Notes: generated from the sequence alone by a model not told the origin. Counted from the first letter of the stretch, positions 38,500 through 48,265 are shown. The stretch is DNA of 64,000 bases from Rhizobium sp. ASV20 (GCF_016429015.1 NZ_JAELTU010000006.1:1-64000); one strand, 5' to 3'. Translations and numbers: made by a program.

Positions 38500-39303
38500 A
38501 TGCGCATTTGGGTGGGCAATGTTGCTCCCAACCCCCGCCGAAGTGTGAAGGGGCGGACCAACCACCTCTCAAAACCGGCCCCCCGTCGCGAGAGGAAGCC
38601 AGACCAGGGTTCCGCTCCCCATCAGTTCAGCGTATTGTCAGAAGGCGCTGATAGTTCGGCGCCGGAATTTACTGGACAACCGCAATTGGCGCGCAAGACT
38701 GCTTTTATCGTCGGCAATGGAAGCTTGGAGCACGATCTCTCCGAGGCCATCGACAACGCTGACTTTGTCATGCGTTTCAACGAGCCGAACCTTGCGGATG
38801 ACAAGAGCGGCTCGCGGACGGATGTGCTGATGCTGGCTGCATCGAGCAAGGCCTTGCATCGGCGGATGGCCGATCCTGCGTTTCTGGAGAATGCGGCGCT
38901 GAAATCAGCGAAGGTCCTGATGCTCGCCTATCACCCGGAGGTGATCCGCAAATACCATCCCCGGCCCAACATCTTTCAGCGTTTGAGAGGCCGCAGGGCC
39001 GATTGGACGACGCAAGCGATCGAACTCATGGGGCATGCCGGCAAAGAGATCCGCATCATGCCGCCGCAATTCTACGCCGACGGCTGTGCCGAACTCGGCA
39101 TTGCGACAAGCCGGATGCGCAACGTCTTTCCCAGCACCGGATTCCTCGGCATCCGCTATGCTCTGGCCAACTTCCCGGCCTCCGAGTGGCAGATAAGCTT
39201 GTGCGGCTTCGGTTGGCAGGGCTGGAAGCGTCACGACTGGCAGAATGAGCGAAGCTGGGTCGAGGGCAAGATCGCAGGCGGTCTCATCGGCATGGTGGCC
39301 TGA
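38500..39303 (+). CDS. GT29-fold (sialyltransferase-like) protein, 'urease operon accessory' type
   Basis: 267 residues. The conserved part begins near residue 66 with KTAFIVGNGSLEHDLSEAID and NADFVMRFNEP, the S/L-sialylmotif-like block of glycosyltransferase family 29. It continues with DVLMLAASSK, RIMPPQFYADGCAEL, FPSTGFLGIRYALANFP and ISLCGFGWQGWKRHDWQNER, the last being the small-motif region with the active-site His. The first 65 residues are unconserved and the real start may be internal. Rhizobial members are often named urease operon accessory proteins from location only; no urease genes are in this window. The likely activity is transfer to a glycan, but the substrate is unknown. Confidence 0.7.
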   Translation: MRIWVGNVAPNPRRSVKGRTNHLSKPAPRRERKPDQGSAPHQFSVLSEGADSSAPEFTGQPQLARKTAFIVGNGSLEHDLSEAIDNADFVMRFNEPNLADDKSGSRTDVLMLAASSKALHRRMADPAFLENAALKSAKVLMLAYHPEVIRKYHPRPNIFQRLRGRRADWTTQAIELMGHAGKEIRIMPPQFYADGCAELGIATSRMRNVFPSTGFLGIRYALANFPASEWQISLCGFGWQGWKRHDWQNERSWVEGKIAGGLIGMVA

Positions 39304-39350
39304 AGAAGGCGACACCATTTACCCGCCGATGGCCGCAGGCAAAGTGCGGA

Positions 39351-40337
39351 TTATTTCTCTCCGAGCAAGCCGCGTAATTCCGGCAACCTGTCATTCACCA
39401 GCCAGCCATAATAATTTTCTTCCGGCAGCTTCTTGCCGCCGGCGGCATCTGCGGCCTGCCGCAGCGCAATTGCCCGTCGCCGCGGTTGCCCGACATTGTA
39501 GAGCGTGGCCGTCAGGCCCGGATTCTCACTGATGTCGAAGCCCTGGGCGCGGTAGACGTCCATGGCGTCCCGGACGATGGCGGCGATATAGATCACGCTG
39601 CGATCCGGATCCATGATGTCGCGATAGATCGCCTGCGGATCATCGGCCGACAGCTTCGACAGCCCGCTGGTCGCATGCACCAGATCGGTGACCTCAAGAG
39701 CCGTGAGCGGGCTGATCTGGCCGAGGCCGAAGGTTTGTCCGGCAAAGAAGGGCTGGAAGAAGGCGCGCTGGAACGTCATGTTTTCATAGGTGACGCCATC
39801 GACCACCTTGCCACGAAAGCTCTTGTCCCAGGTCTCGTCGCGGCATTCCCATAGTTCGGCACTGCCGGTGAAGGCGTCACAATGGGCAAATTCCGGCTTC
39901 TTGACGAATGACTGGACGTTGACGTCCTTGTAGCTGAACTTGAAGTCCGCCTGAGAATAGGCAAGCGCCTTGACGTAGTAGGACTTCACCCTGTTGACGA
40001 TCGTGATGTTGTAGGTGTGTTCGCCGACAAGCGCGCCGACGATATGGATGGGGTCGATCCTATAGGCTTGGGCGGCCTTCTTGATCGATGCCATCAGATC
40101 CTTGTCTTCGCGAAGAACGCCGACGATCTTCTGGTATTTTTCGTCGTAAGTCGTGTTGAAGGCCTTGGCCCGCAATGCCGATGTGTTTGGGACCGGAGGC
40201 TGCGTGCTGTTGCGATTGCCGGGTGGCACGCGCACCAACTCGTGACCAAGGCAGGCGCTGGTCAGCGTGAGGACGACAAGAAGACTGAGTGCCGGAATTC
40301 TCGACAGGCTTGTAAGCATTCGCAAGTTGACTTTCAA
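39351..40337 (-). CDS. DUF1402 family exported protein
   Basis: 328 residues with an N-terminal signal sequence (LSRIPALSLLVVLTLTSACL). DUF1402 is largely confined to Rhizobiales. YRIDPIHIVGALVGEHTYNI and FAGQTFGLGQISPLTALEVT resemble the Glu and GLGQI/GLMQ elements of lysozyme-like (transglycosylase) folds. A periplasmic murein-active role is therefore possible but unproven. It is convergent with the GT29-like gene. Confidence 0.75.
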   Translation of the reverse strand: MKVNLRMLTSLSRIPALSLLVVLTLTSACLGHELVRVPPGNRNSTQPPVPNTSALRAKAFNTTYDEKYQKIVGVLREDKDLMASIKKAAQAYRIDPIHIVGALVGEHTYNITIVNRVKSYYVKALAYSQADFKFSYKDVNVQSFVKKPEFAHCDAFTGSAELWECRDETWDKSFRGKVVDGVTYENMTFQRAFFQPFFAGQTFGLGQISPLTALEVTDLVHATSGLSKLSADDPQAIYRDIMDPDRSVIYIAAIVRDAMDVYRAQGFDISENPGLTATLYNVGQPRRRAIALRQAADAAGGKKLPEENYYGWLVNDRLPELRGLLGEK

Positions 40338-40517
40338 AAATTTTCCCCGGCACGGGGATGATCTTCATAGTCGATCAGCCTGCAAAGGCAAGGGCGAGCG
40401 CTTCTTCTGCCCGGCGAATCACAATAAACTTTCCGTCAGGCAGCCTCTGGCTGCAATCGTGGATGACAATACCGCCAAGGCGAGTTTCGGACTTGCCGCC
40501 CTGATTTTCGAGGGGCC

Positions 40518-40859
40518 ATGGTTTTCGAGGGGATCGTATTGAAGCATCTCGTTGTGGCAGGGAGCATCCTGCTGGCAGCTGCGCCAGGCGAAGCCTTACC
40601 GACGCTGGCTGACGTTCCGGCCCTCGCCAAGGCAGCCGTTGTGCGGCGGATCGATGTGTCGCCATCAGCCGTTCATATACTGACTGCGAAGCCCAGCGAG
40701 CGAATGCCGGGCTTTGTCGTTTGCGGTCGGATCGAAACCCCTTCAGGCGGAGGGGATGGCGAGCGCTTCTTTGTGATCATACCGGGTAATTTCGCCATTC
40801 TTGATCAGGATGGCAAAGGTCTCGTGGATACCTACTGGTCAGCCAATCACTGTGAATGA
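40518..40859 (+). CDS. Small exported hypothetical protein
   Basis: 113 residues at most; a TTG at 40539 would give a 106-residue form starting directly with the signal peptide (HLVVAGSILLAAAPGEA). The mature part has a beta-rich stretch (MPGFVVCGRIETPSGGGDGE, RFFVIIPGNFAILDQDGKGL). Two cysteines (near residues 69 and 112) could pair. I recognise no family. It overlaps the end of the convergent BTLCP gene by 13 bases. Confidence 0.6.
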   Translation: MVFEGIVLKHLVVAGSILLAAAPGEALPTLADVPALAKAAVVRRIDVSPSAVHILTAKPSERMPGFVVCGRIETPSGGGDGERFFVIIPGNFAILDQDGKGLVDTYWSANHCE

Positions 40860-41533
40860 CTGGCCAATGCCTTGCTGATCATCGCGAGCTGTTCAGGCGT
40901 GCGGCCGGATTCGAGGCGAACCCAATCGTTCGGGTTGTCGGCGGACTGGCGCTTGATGAAGGTGTAGCCCGTACCTTCCCAGGTCTTGACCGAGTCGGTG
41001 AGGTTGTCGAGAACGAGGTCGCCATCGTTGGTGCGGGCCATCAGCACGAGATGGCCCTCGTTGTTCTTGTCGAGCACGACAGTCAGCAGGAGCGCTGAAC
41101 GGGACCATCCGGCTTCCACGAGCAGCTTTTTCTTCAGCAGAACATAGTCGTTGCAATTGCCAGCACCATCGTCGGGATAAGTCCACCAGTTGATGATGCC
41201 GAGCTTGTAGATGCCGTAGTGATCGTTGTCGCCGACGCCCTGGATCTCGTGATTGACGAGATTGTTGATCTGCTGCAACTGCGCCCAGCGCTCCTTGTCG
41301 AGCGTGATGAATTCGTCGCTCTTTTCGGCCTCGATGCATTCGGCCGGCTGCGCGGAGCAAAAGCCAGCCCAGCCGACCGGAGCACTCGCCTCCGTGACCA
41401 CGCGGGCGAATTGGTGGACTGGCGCCTCAGCGGCGCTGGTCACCGGCTTTGCGGTGGTAGCCGTCGAAAACGATAGGCCGGCAACGAGGATAAAGCTTGC
41501 AGCGATGAAGAATGAACGCATACTCGGCTCCAT
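40847..41533 (-). CDS. Bacterial transglutaminase-like cysteine proteinase (BTLCP, DUF920)
   Basis: 228 residues with a signal peptide (RSFFIAASFILVAGLSFSTA). The catalytic triad of the family is visible: Cys in DGAGNCNDYVLLKKKLL, His in EGHLVLMARTNDGD, Asp in LVLDNLTDSV. Members are exported cysteine proteinases; in other bacteria relatives (LapG) cleave surface adhesins, but the rhizobial DUF920 proteins have no assigned target. It lies between small exported proteins and a GH3 enzyme with no clear operon partner. Confidence 0.85.
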   Translation of the reverse strand: MEPSMRSFFIAASFILVAGLSFSTATTAKPVTSAAEAPVHQFARVVTEASAPVGWAGFCSAQPAECIEAEKSDEFITLDKERWAQLQQINNLVNHEIQGVGDNDHYGIYKLGIINWWTYPDDGAGNCNDYVLLKKKLLVEAGWSRSALLLTVVLDKNNEGHLVLMARTNDGDLVLDNLTDSVKTWEGTGYTFIKRQSADNPNDWVRLESGRTPEQLAMISKALASHSQ

Positions 41534-41838
41534 GAGTTGCGATCATGAAATCCGATGCGCTCAAATTTATTCGGAAGAAGATTATTCGCATTTTAGCGAA
41601 GTCGAGCTTTCGCGGCGACCCGCATGGATCTTAGCGCCACATCGGCCATTCCACCTTGCCGAAAATGGGCCCATCTATTCGACCGGTTACGGTGCCAGCG
41701 CTAAAAACATATGAGATTTCATCGACATATGGCGATTGCTTGACGGCCCTAAACGCGTTTATGATTTGGTTACTTCAAATGCGGATCTCCTTGAGGTGGG
41801 ATGCGGGGAGCGAGCCGAAAACACGAAAGGGAGGCCCC
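41534..41838. other. 305-base stretch upstream of the beta-glucosidase gene, no gene seen
   Basis: It separates the divergent BTLCP and GH3 genes and must hold both promoters. The frame of the GH3 gene is open upstream to 41656, but that part has no conserved sequence. No strong inverted repeat was found. Confidence 0.5.
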
Positions 41839-44310
41839 ATGATCGACGATCTTCTCGACAGGATGACGCTTGAGGAGCAGGTGTCGCTGCTATCCGGCGC
41901 AGATTTCTGGACCACGGTGGCGATCGAGCGGCTTGGCATTTCGAAGATCAAGGTAACGGATGGACCCAATGGCGCGCGGGGTGCGGGCTCGCTGGTGGCT
42001 GGCGTCAACGCCGCCTGCTTCCCGGTTGCCATTGCGCTTGGCGCGACCTGGAACCCGGCTCTGGTCGAACGCATGGGGGTGGCCATTGCCGGCCAGGCCA
42101 AGAGCAAGGGCGCGCAGGTCTTGCTGGCACCGACGGTCAATATCCACCGCTCCGGCCTGAACGGGCGCAATTTCGAGTGCTATTCCGAAGATCCTATGCT
42201 GACGGCCGAGCTTGCTGTTGCCTATATCCAGGGCGTGCAGGGCCAGGGTATCGCTGCGACGATCAAGCATTTCGTCGGCAATGAATCCGAGATCGAGCGG
42301 CAGACCATGTCCTCGGATATAGATGAGCGCGCACTTCGCGAAATCTATCTGCTGCCATTCGAAAAGGCCGTCAAAGGAGCCGGCGTCATGGCCGTCATGT
42401 CTTCCTATAACAGGCTGAACGGCATTTATACGAGCGAACATCCGTGGCTGTTGACCGAAGTCCTGCGTGACGAGTGGGGTTTCGACGGGATCGTCATGTC
42501 CGACTGGTTCGGCTCGCATTCGACCGCAGCATCCGTCAATGCTGGGCTCGATCTGGAAATGCCGGGGCCTGCGCGGGATCGTGGTGAGAAGCTGGTTGCG
42601 GCCGTGCGCAACGGTGAAGTCAAGCCGGAGATCGTGCGCGCGGCGGCCGGTCGGATTTTGCGATTGCTGGAGCGCGTGGGCGCGTTTGAGTCAGCCCCTG
42701 ACCTTAGCGAACATGCGCTGGACCTGCCCGAGGATCGGGCGCTGATCCGGCAGCTGGGGTCGGAAGGTGCCGTGCTTTTGAAGAATGACGGCATCTTGCC
42801 GCTTGGGAAGAGCAGCCTCGGACATGTGGCCGTGCTCGGACCGAATGCCGCCGAGGCGCGCGTCATGGGTGGTGGCAGCGCCCAGATTGCCGCACATTAC
42901 CGCATCAGCCCACTCGAAGGGATCCGCGAGGCGCTGTCGAACGCCAATAGCATCCGCTATGCGGTCGGCTGCCGCAACAACAGGCTGATCAACGTCTTTT
43001 CAGGCGACATCAGGGTCGAATATTTCAAGGGGCGTAGCCTGTCCGGCCTGCCCGTCACGGCCGAGCCGGCCCTTGTCGGCGAGTTTTTCTGGTTCGACTT
43101 GCCGTCAACGGAGCTTGATCCGGCAGATTTCTCCGCACGCATGACCACCTCTTACTCACCTGCGGAAAGCGGCGAGCATGTATTCGGCATGACCAATGCC
43201 GGTCTTGCCAAGCTCTATGTCGATGGCGAACTGGTGGTGAATGGCTTTGACGGCTGGGCCCGCGGCGACAATTATTTCGGCACCGCCAATGTCGAACAGA
43301 GACAGGGTATCCATCTTGAGGCTGGCCGGAGATACCAGGTCGTGGTCGAATATTGCTCTTCGGCGACGACGGAGGAAGGTATCAACCTGACGGCCGTGCG
43401 CTTTGGCGTTGAAAAGCCGCTGGGCGAGCCGGATATGGCGGAGGCGGTCGAGACCGCGCGCAATGCGGATGTCGCGTTGTTGTTCGTCGGCCGCGACGGT
43501 CAGTGGGATACGGAAGGGCTTGATCTGCCCGATATGCGGCTGCCGGGACGACAGGAGGAGCTTATAGAGCGGGTGGCGGCGGTGAACGCCAATACCGTCG
43601 TCATCCTGCAGACGGGCGGCCCGGTCGAGATGCCGTGGCTCGGCAAGGTCAGGGCGGTCCTGCAGATGTGGTATCCGGGCCAGGAGCTCGGCCATGCGGT
43701 TGCCGACGTTCTGTTCGGCGATGTCGAGCCGGGCGGTCGCCTGCCGCAGACTTTTCCCAGGCAATTGTCGGACAATTCCGCAATGATCGGTGACGAGGCC
43801 GTCTATCCCGGCAAGGATGGCCATGTTCGCTATGCTGAAGGCGTTTTCGTCGGTTACCGACATCATGACAGGCAAGGTGTGGAGCCGCTTTTCCCCTTCG
43901 GTTTCGGCCTCGGTTACACGCATTTTTCCTGGGGCAAGGCGCAGGTATCTGATACGCAAATGGGTCCCGACGGCATCACCGTCACCGTCGATATCACCAA
44001 TATCGGCGATAGACGGGGATCGGAGCTCGTGCAGCTCTATGTGCGGGCGCTCACTCCGACGGTCGACAGACCGGACAAGGAACTTCGCGCTTTCGCCAAG
44101 CTCCAATTGGCCAAGGGCGAGACGGGAAGGGCTTCGCTCGTCGTGCACCTGCGCCATCTGAGCTACTTCGACGTGGAGGCAAAGGCATTTCGCGCCGCCG
44201 CCGGTCGATACGAACTTCTGGTCGCCACCCACGCCGCCGATATTCGCTCAGCAGTGACGATAGAACTTGCAAGGGAGTGGGTTGGCGCGGTTTCCGACCG
44301 TCTGGTTTGA
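41839..44310 (+). CDS. bglX: Beta-glucosidase, glycoside hydrolase family 3 with PA14-like insert
   Basis: 823 residues from ATG 41839, preceded by AGGGAGG. GH3 N-terminal barrel: LSGADFWTTVAIERLGISKI, KVTDGPNGARG, APTVNIHRSGLNGRNFECYS, IKHFVGNESEIERQ and the nucleophile region GIVMSDWFGSHSTAASVNAG (Asp of SDW). A PA14-like insert spans about residues 400-540 (RVEYFKGRSLSG to YQVVVEYCSS), then the second GH3 domain (VALLFVGRDGQWDTEGLDLP, VILQTGGPVEMPW, GYTHFS) and a fibronectin-III-like C-terminus. No signal peptide, so it is probably cytosolic and acts on imported beta-glucosides. The symbol is by family resemblance only. Confidence 0.9.
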   Translation: MIDDLLDRMTLEEQVSLLSGADFWTTVAIERLGISKIKVTDGPNGARGAGSLVAGVNAACFPVAIALGATWNPALVERMGVAIAGQAKSKGAQVLLAPTVNIHRSGLNGRNFECYSEDPMLTAELAVAYIQGVQGQGIAATIKHFVGNESEIERQTMSSDIDERALREIYLLPFEKAVKGAGVMAVMSSYNRLNGIYTSEHPWLLTEVLRDEWGFDGIVMSDWFGSHSTAASVNAGLDLEMPGPARDRGEKLVAAVRNGEVKPEIVRAAAGRILRLLERVGAFESAPDLSEHALDLPEDRALIRQLGSEGAVLLKNDGILPLGKSSLGHVAVLGPNAAEARVMGGGSAQIAAHYRISPLEGIREALSNANSIRYAVGCRNNRLINVFSGDIRVEYFKGRSLSGLPVTAEPALVGEFFWFDLPSTELDPADFSARMTTSYSPAESGEHVFGMTNAGLAKLYVDGELVVNGFDGWARGDNYFGTANVEQRQGIHLEAGRRYQVVVEYCSSATTEEGINLTAVRFGVEKPLGEPDMAEAVETARNADVALLFVGRDGQWDTEGLDLPDMRLPGRQEELIERVAAVNANTVVILQTGGPVEMPWLGKVRAVLQMWYPGQELGHAVADVLFGDVEPGGRLPQTFPRQLSDNSAMIGDEAVYPGKDGHVRYAEGVFVGYRHHDRQGVEPLFPFGFGLGYTHFSWGKAQVSDTQMGPDGITVTVDITNIGDRRGSELVQLYVRALTPTVDRPDKELRAFAKLQLAKGETGRASLVVHLRHLSYFDVEAKAFRAAAGRYELLVATHAADIRSAVTIELAREWVGAVSDRLV

Positions 44311-44334
44311 CGCGCTGAATGCAATCGTCACAGT

Positions 44335-44370
44335 GCATCTGTATCGGCATCTGCATCTGCATCTGCATCG
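44335..44370. repeat. Six tandem hexamers of the GCATCT type
   Basis: The units are GCATCT, GTATCG, GCATCT, GCATCT, GCATCT and GCATCG, 36 bases, lying 25 bases beyond the GH3 stop and upstream of the convergent MHYT gene stop. It is non-coding as far as seen and would be a candidate for length variation between strains. Confidence 0.85.
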
Positions 44371-44412
44371 GCGGAGCGCTGCGGCTTCGCCGATGCAGTA
44401 CAGTTGGGCGCC

Positions 44413-46491
44413 TCAGCGGCGGCGCATGCGCTGCGGCGGCACGCGGCCCGAGAAGGGAGATGCAAGCTCTTTCTCCGCCGTCTGTTCCATCTGGAAGATC
44501 TGTCCGACGGGCTTGGGACGCCCAAGGAAGAAGCCCTGTGCCTCGTCGCAGCCTTCCACGCGGAGAATTTCCAGCTGATGGTTGGTTTCGACACCCTCAG
44601 CCAGAACCGGAATGTCGAGGCTCTTGCCAAGCGTCAGCACGGCGCGGACGATCGCCTTTGCCTGAATGCTGTTGTCGACTTCATTCATGAAGGATCGATC
44701 GAGCTTGATCTTGTCGAAGGGGAAGGAGCGCAGTGTGTCCAGCGATGAATAGCCCGTGCCGAAATCGTCGATGGCGATGGTGACGCCAAGAGCCCTGATC
44801 TGTCGCAATACATGCAGCGTGCGGGTCTTGTCCGCGATGATCGTCGACTCGGTGATTTCCAATTCAAGCCTCGACGGCGAAAGGCCGGTTTCCACCAGGA
44901 TCGATTGAATGAGCTTGGCGAGATCCGCATGGGCGAATTGCACGGGTGAGAGATTGACGGCGATCTTGTATGGCTTGCTCCAGCCAGCAGCCTGTCTGCA
45001 GGCGTTGCGCAAGACCCACTCGCCGATAACGAGGATCGTGCCGCTCTCCTCGGCGATCGGGATGAACTCCGACGGCGGAACCGCACCCCGCTCGGGGTGG
45101 CTCCAGCGCAGCAGGACTTCGTAGCCGCAAATCTCACCTGTCTGAACCGAGGTCTGCACCTGATAGTGCAGGTCGAGCTGATCGAGCTCGACGGCCCTGC
45201 GCAGGTCCTGTGCCAGCGTGTGGCGCGCGCGGGCTGCCTCATCCATTTTGGATTCGTAGAAACACACAGCGCGGCCGACATCGGCCTTGGCGCGATACAT
45301 CGCCAGATCGGCATTGCTGATCAGGCGTTCCTGGTCGGTGCCATCGTCGGGATAGACGGCAACGCCGATGCTTGCGCCGGTCACCGTTTCGAAATCATCG
45401 ATGCGGATGGGCTCGAACAGGGTTTTCTCCAGACGCGCTACGAAATCCAGAAGCTCGCTCTGCTGCTCGAAGCGTTTGGCAGCCGCGAATTCGTCGCCGC
45501 CGACGCGGGCGACGAATTCGCCGTCCTTGATGAGGCGCAGCAGACGGCGTCCGATTGCCTTCAGCGCCTGATCGCCGGCTTTATGGCCGCGCAGGTCGTT
45601 GATCTCCTTGAAGCGATCAAGGTCAATGCCGATCACGGCGAGCTTTGCACCGTCTTCCTTGGCATGTTCCAGCGCTCCGCTGAGATAGTCGCTGAAGCTG
45701 CCGCGATTGGGCATGCCCGTGAGGATGTCGTTCAGCGCCATGTGCTGGAGCTTCTGGATGGATTCGCGCGAGGCGCGTTCGTCGATCATGTAGCTTGCGA
45801 CGCCGGTGCCGATGACGAGCAGCCCACCACCTGCGACCGCGACAGCCATGGCTTGCAGTGCGTAGGAATCGATGATGCCGGCGCCTGTTGCAAGCGGCGT
45901 GACAGAGACGGCGGTCATTGCCGTGAAATGCAGCAAGACGACCGCAAGCACGAAAAAGCCGAGTGCGGCGAGAGGCGCGAAGCGCCAGGGGCGGCGAATG
46001 GCCTGATTGAGCGCCAGTACGGCGAATGTCACCGAGAGCACGACGGAGGCAAAGACATACGTCCTGTCCCAATCGACGATGCCGTCGACATGATAGGCCA
46101 TCATGCCGGTGTAATGCATGATGGTAATGGCGAGCCCGACGACCACGCCGCCCAGTTCCGGCGCAACCTTCGCGGTGCGTGACAATGCGATCGAAAAGCC
46201 GCCGGAGCAGCCGGCGACGGCCAACAGAAACGACGCCATGGTCAGGATCGGATCGAAGGCCACCGGTGCGCCAACCTCATAGGCCAGCATGGCGATAAAA
46301 TGGGTGCACCATATGGAGGCGCCCGCAGCCACTCCGGTCAGAAAGATCCATCCGCCGCGCTGAAGTCCGTGCGTCTTTTCTGCCCGTCGCAGAAGGTTGA
46401 GCGTTATCCATCCGCCGCTGACACAAACAAACGCCGCAAGAAAAACGAGCCACAGATTATGTGCTGTGACGATGCATGAAAGGACGCGCAC
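44413..46491 (-). CDS. Membrane MHYT-GGDEF-EAL cyclic-di-GMP protein
   Basis: 692 residues. About seven membrane segments in residues 1-235 contain the MHYT-type motifs (CTHFIAML, MHYTGMMA, LHFTAMTA), thought to bind copper and sense O2, CO or NO. A GGDEF domain follows (DILTGMPNRGSFSDYL, IDLDRFKEINDLRGHKAGDQ, VARVGGDEFAAA, so the cyclase signature is intact). The EAL domain has GYEVLLRWSHP (EVL instead of EAL), FIPIAEESG, ELEITES, AIDDFGTGYSSL, KLDRSF and LAEGVET. Both cyclase and phosphodiesterase residues appear mostly present, so net activity cannot be predicted. It is a single gene with no partner. Confidence 0.92.
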   Translation of the reverse strand: MRVLSCIVTAHNLWLVFLAAFVCVSGGWITLNLLRRAEKTHGLQRGGWIFLTGVAAGASIWCTHFIAMLAYEVGAPVAFDPILTMASFLLAVAGCSGGFSIALSRTAKVAPELGGVVVGLAITIMHYTGMMAYHVDGIVDWDRTYVFASVVLSVTFAVLALNQAIRRPWRFAPLAALGFFVLAVVLLHFTAMTAVSVTPLATGAGIIDSYALQAMAVAVAGGGLLVIGTGVASYMIDERASRESIQKLQHMALNDILTGMPNRGSFSDYLSGALEHAKEDGAKLAVIGIDLDRFKEINDLRGHKAGDQALKAIGRRLLRLIKDGEFVARVGGDEFAAAKRFEQQSELLDFVARLEKTLFEPIRIDDFETVTGASIGVAVYPDDGTDQERLISNADLAMYRAKADVGRAVCFYESKMDEAARARHTLAQDLRRAVELDQLDLHYQVQTSVQTGEICGYEVLLRWSHPERGAVPPSEFIPIAEESGTILVIGEWVLRNACRQAAGWSKPYKIAVNLSPVQFAHADLAKLIQSILVETGLSPSRLELEITESTIIADKTRTLHVLRQIRALGVTIAIDDFGTGYSSLDTLRSFPFDKIKLDRSFMNEVDNSIQAKAIVRAVLTLGKSLDIPVLAEGVETNHQLEILRVEGCDEAQGFFLGRPKPVGQIFQMEQTAEKELASPFSGRVPPQRMRRR

Positions 46492-46936
46492 TCAGAAAAT
46501 CCCGAATCTGGTCACTGGAATGGCGGAGGTTTGATATTGCACCCGCCACAACTGAAGTAGGTGGACGACGCTTTCAGGCTAAACACTAAAAATCGGGTAA
46601 ATATGACCTGTTCAAATTGCCGGAAAAGGCCTCAATTCACATGAGTTTCGAGCCACTCCGCCAGGGGTGCCGCGGCAAAAATGTCAATCGTTAGAATAAA
46701 TTAGATATCAATTTTCGAGCCTTTTTCCTTGGTCCAAATATTTTTGACTATACCAAAGTATAATTTTGCCTCTCGGTAAATTTTCTCTAAATTCAAAACA
46801 TCTAAAATAGATTCTCTTCCATTATCTGAATTTCAATGTTTATGGCCGATACTATTCTTAAGTATATTTGAAAGTACTGTTGCTTTCGACTTATGCGGTA
46901 TTTGTTCGTATAACTTCTACCATAGAGAGTTTGTTC
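46492..46936. other. 445-base AT-rich intergenic stretch
   Basis: It lies between the divergent MHYT-GGDEF-EAL gene and the TadG-like gene. AT content is high from about 46680 on. No other gene, RNA or long inverted repeat was seen. The promoters of both genes should lie here. Confidence 0.5.
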
Positions 46937-48265
46937 GTGAAGATATTGAAAGTCGGCGCTGAATCCTTTCGTAGTGTATATAAGCAATATCGAAAATTGA
47001 TCGCCAACAGGTCGGGCAATTTCGGGATGATGACGGCGCTGCTGGCGATCCCGCTGGTCGGCGCAGCCGGCCTCGCCATCGATATCACCAATGCGCTTGT
47101 GGTCCGAAACGAACTCTACAATGCAGCCGATGCGGCGGCGGTCGGCGCCGTCGCAACGTCCTCGCCGGCGGTTGCAGCGGCTATGGCCATGACCAGTGAC
47201 GGCACGGTCACCATCGGTCAGAGTGACGCCAATAAACTCTTTTACGGCCAAGCGTCGAGCGACCTGCAGAACGTGCCGGTCAACGTGAACATCGTGGTGA
47301 CGAGAGCTTCGAATATCCTGTCCGCGCAAGTCAGTTTTTCCGCCACCGTGCCGACGACTTTGATGCAGTTACTTGGCCAGACCACGATCCCGATCAGCGG
47401 AGTTGCTTCCGCACAATATCAGACGGCGAGTTTCATCGACTTCTACATGCTGCTCGACAATACGCCGTCGATGGGTGTCGGGGCGACAGCGGACGACATC
47501 AAGACGATGCAAGCCAAGACAACCGATACATGTGCATTCGCCTGCCATAATCTCGATACGACGAACAATTACTACAATCTCGCGAAGAGCCTCAAAGTAC
47601 AGATGCGCATTGACGTGGTGCGCCAGGCAACGCAGTCATTGACCGACACGGCAACGACCAACCGAACGACCCCCGATCAATATCGCATGGCGGTCTACAC
47701 CTTTGGAAGCAAGGCCGAGACCGCTGGTCTGACCAACGTCTCTGCGCTTTCGTCTGACATGACGCAGGTCAAGAGCACGACCAGCGCGGTCGACCTGATG
47801 ACCATTCCATATGCGGGCTACAACAACGACCAGACGACAAGCTTCGACACCATGCTTACCCAGATCAAGCCGATCATCGGTACGGGTGGCGGCGGGACGA
47901 CCAGTTCCGACCGGGCGAAGGTGCTGTTCTTCGTGACCGATGGCGTCGGTGACAGTTACAAGCCGACAACATGCACTAAGCCGACCACCGGCGGCCGCTG
48001 CCAGGAGCCGCTAGATACGTCTTTCTGCCAGCCGCTCAAGAACCAGAACGTCAAAATCGCCATTCTCTACACCACCTATCTGCCATTGCCGCAGAACGCC
48101 TGGTACAACACCTGGATTGCGCCGTTCCAATCGCAGATTGGCACCGACCTGCAAAACTGTGCGTCGCCAGGCCTCTATTTTGAAGTCAGTCCGACGCAGG
48201 GTATTACCGACGCGATGAATGCACTGTTCCTGAAGGTCATTCGCACACCGCGGCTGATCGGCTGA
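46937..48265 (+). CDS. TadG-like (TadE/G, von Willebrand A) protein
   Basis: About 442 residues from GTG 46937, which has AGAGAG eight bases upstream; an ATG at 46868 would add 23 residues. The N-terminal TadE/G signature (ANRSGNFGMMTALLAIPLVG then AAGLAIDITNALVVRNELYN and AADAAAVGAVA) holds one membrane segment. The periplasmic part is a von Willebrand A-like domain with a modified metal site (LLDNTPSMGVG). It contains several cysteines and ends in a TadG-type tail (GITDAMNALFLKVIRTPRLI). TadG proteins are minor components of Flp/Tad pilus systems, but no other tad gene is nearby. Confidence 0.82.
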   Translation: MKILKVGAESFRSVYKQYRKLIANRSGNFGMMTALLAIPLVGAAGLAIDITNALVVRNELYNAADAAAVGAVATSSPAVAAAMAMTSDGTVTIGQSDANKLFYGQASSDLQNVPVNVNIVVTRASNILSAQVSFSATVPTTLMQLLGQTTIPISGVASAQYQTASFIDFYMLLDNTPSMGVGATADDIKTMQAKTTDTCAFACHNLDTTNNYYNLAKSLKVQMRIDVVRQATQSLTDTATTNRTTPDQYRMAVYTFGSKAETAGLTNVSALSSDMTQVKSTTSAVDLMTIPYAGYNNDQTTSFDTMLTQIKPIIGTGGGGTTSSDRAKVLFFVTDGVGDSYKPTTCTKPTTGGRCQEPLDTSFCQPLKNQNVKIAILYTTYLPLPQNAWYNTWIAPFQSQIGTDLQNCASPGLYFEVSPTQGITDAMNALFLKVIRTPRLIG

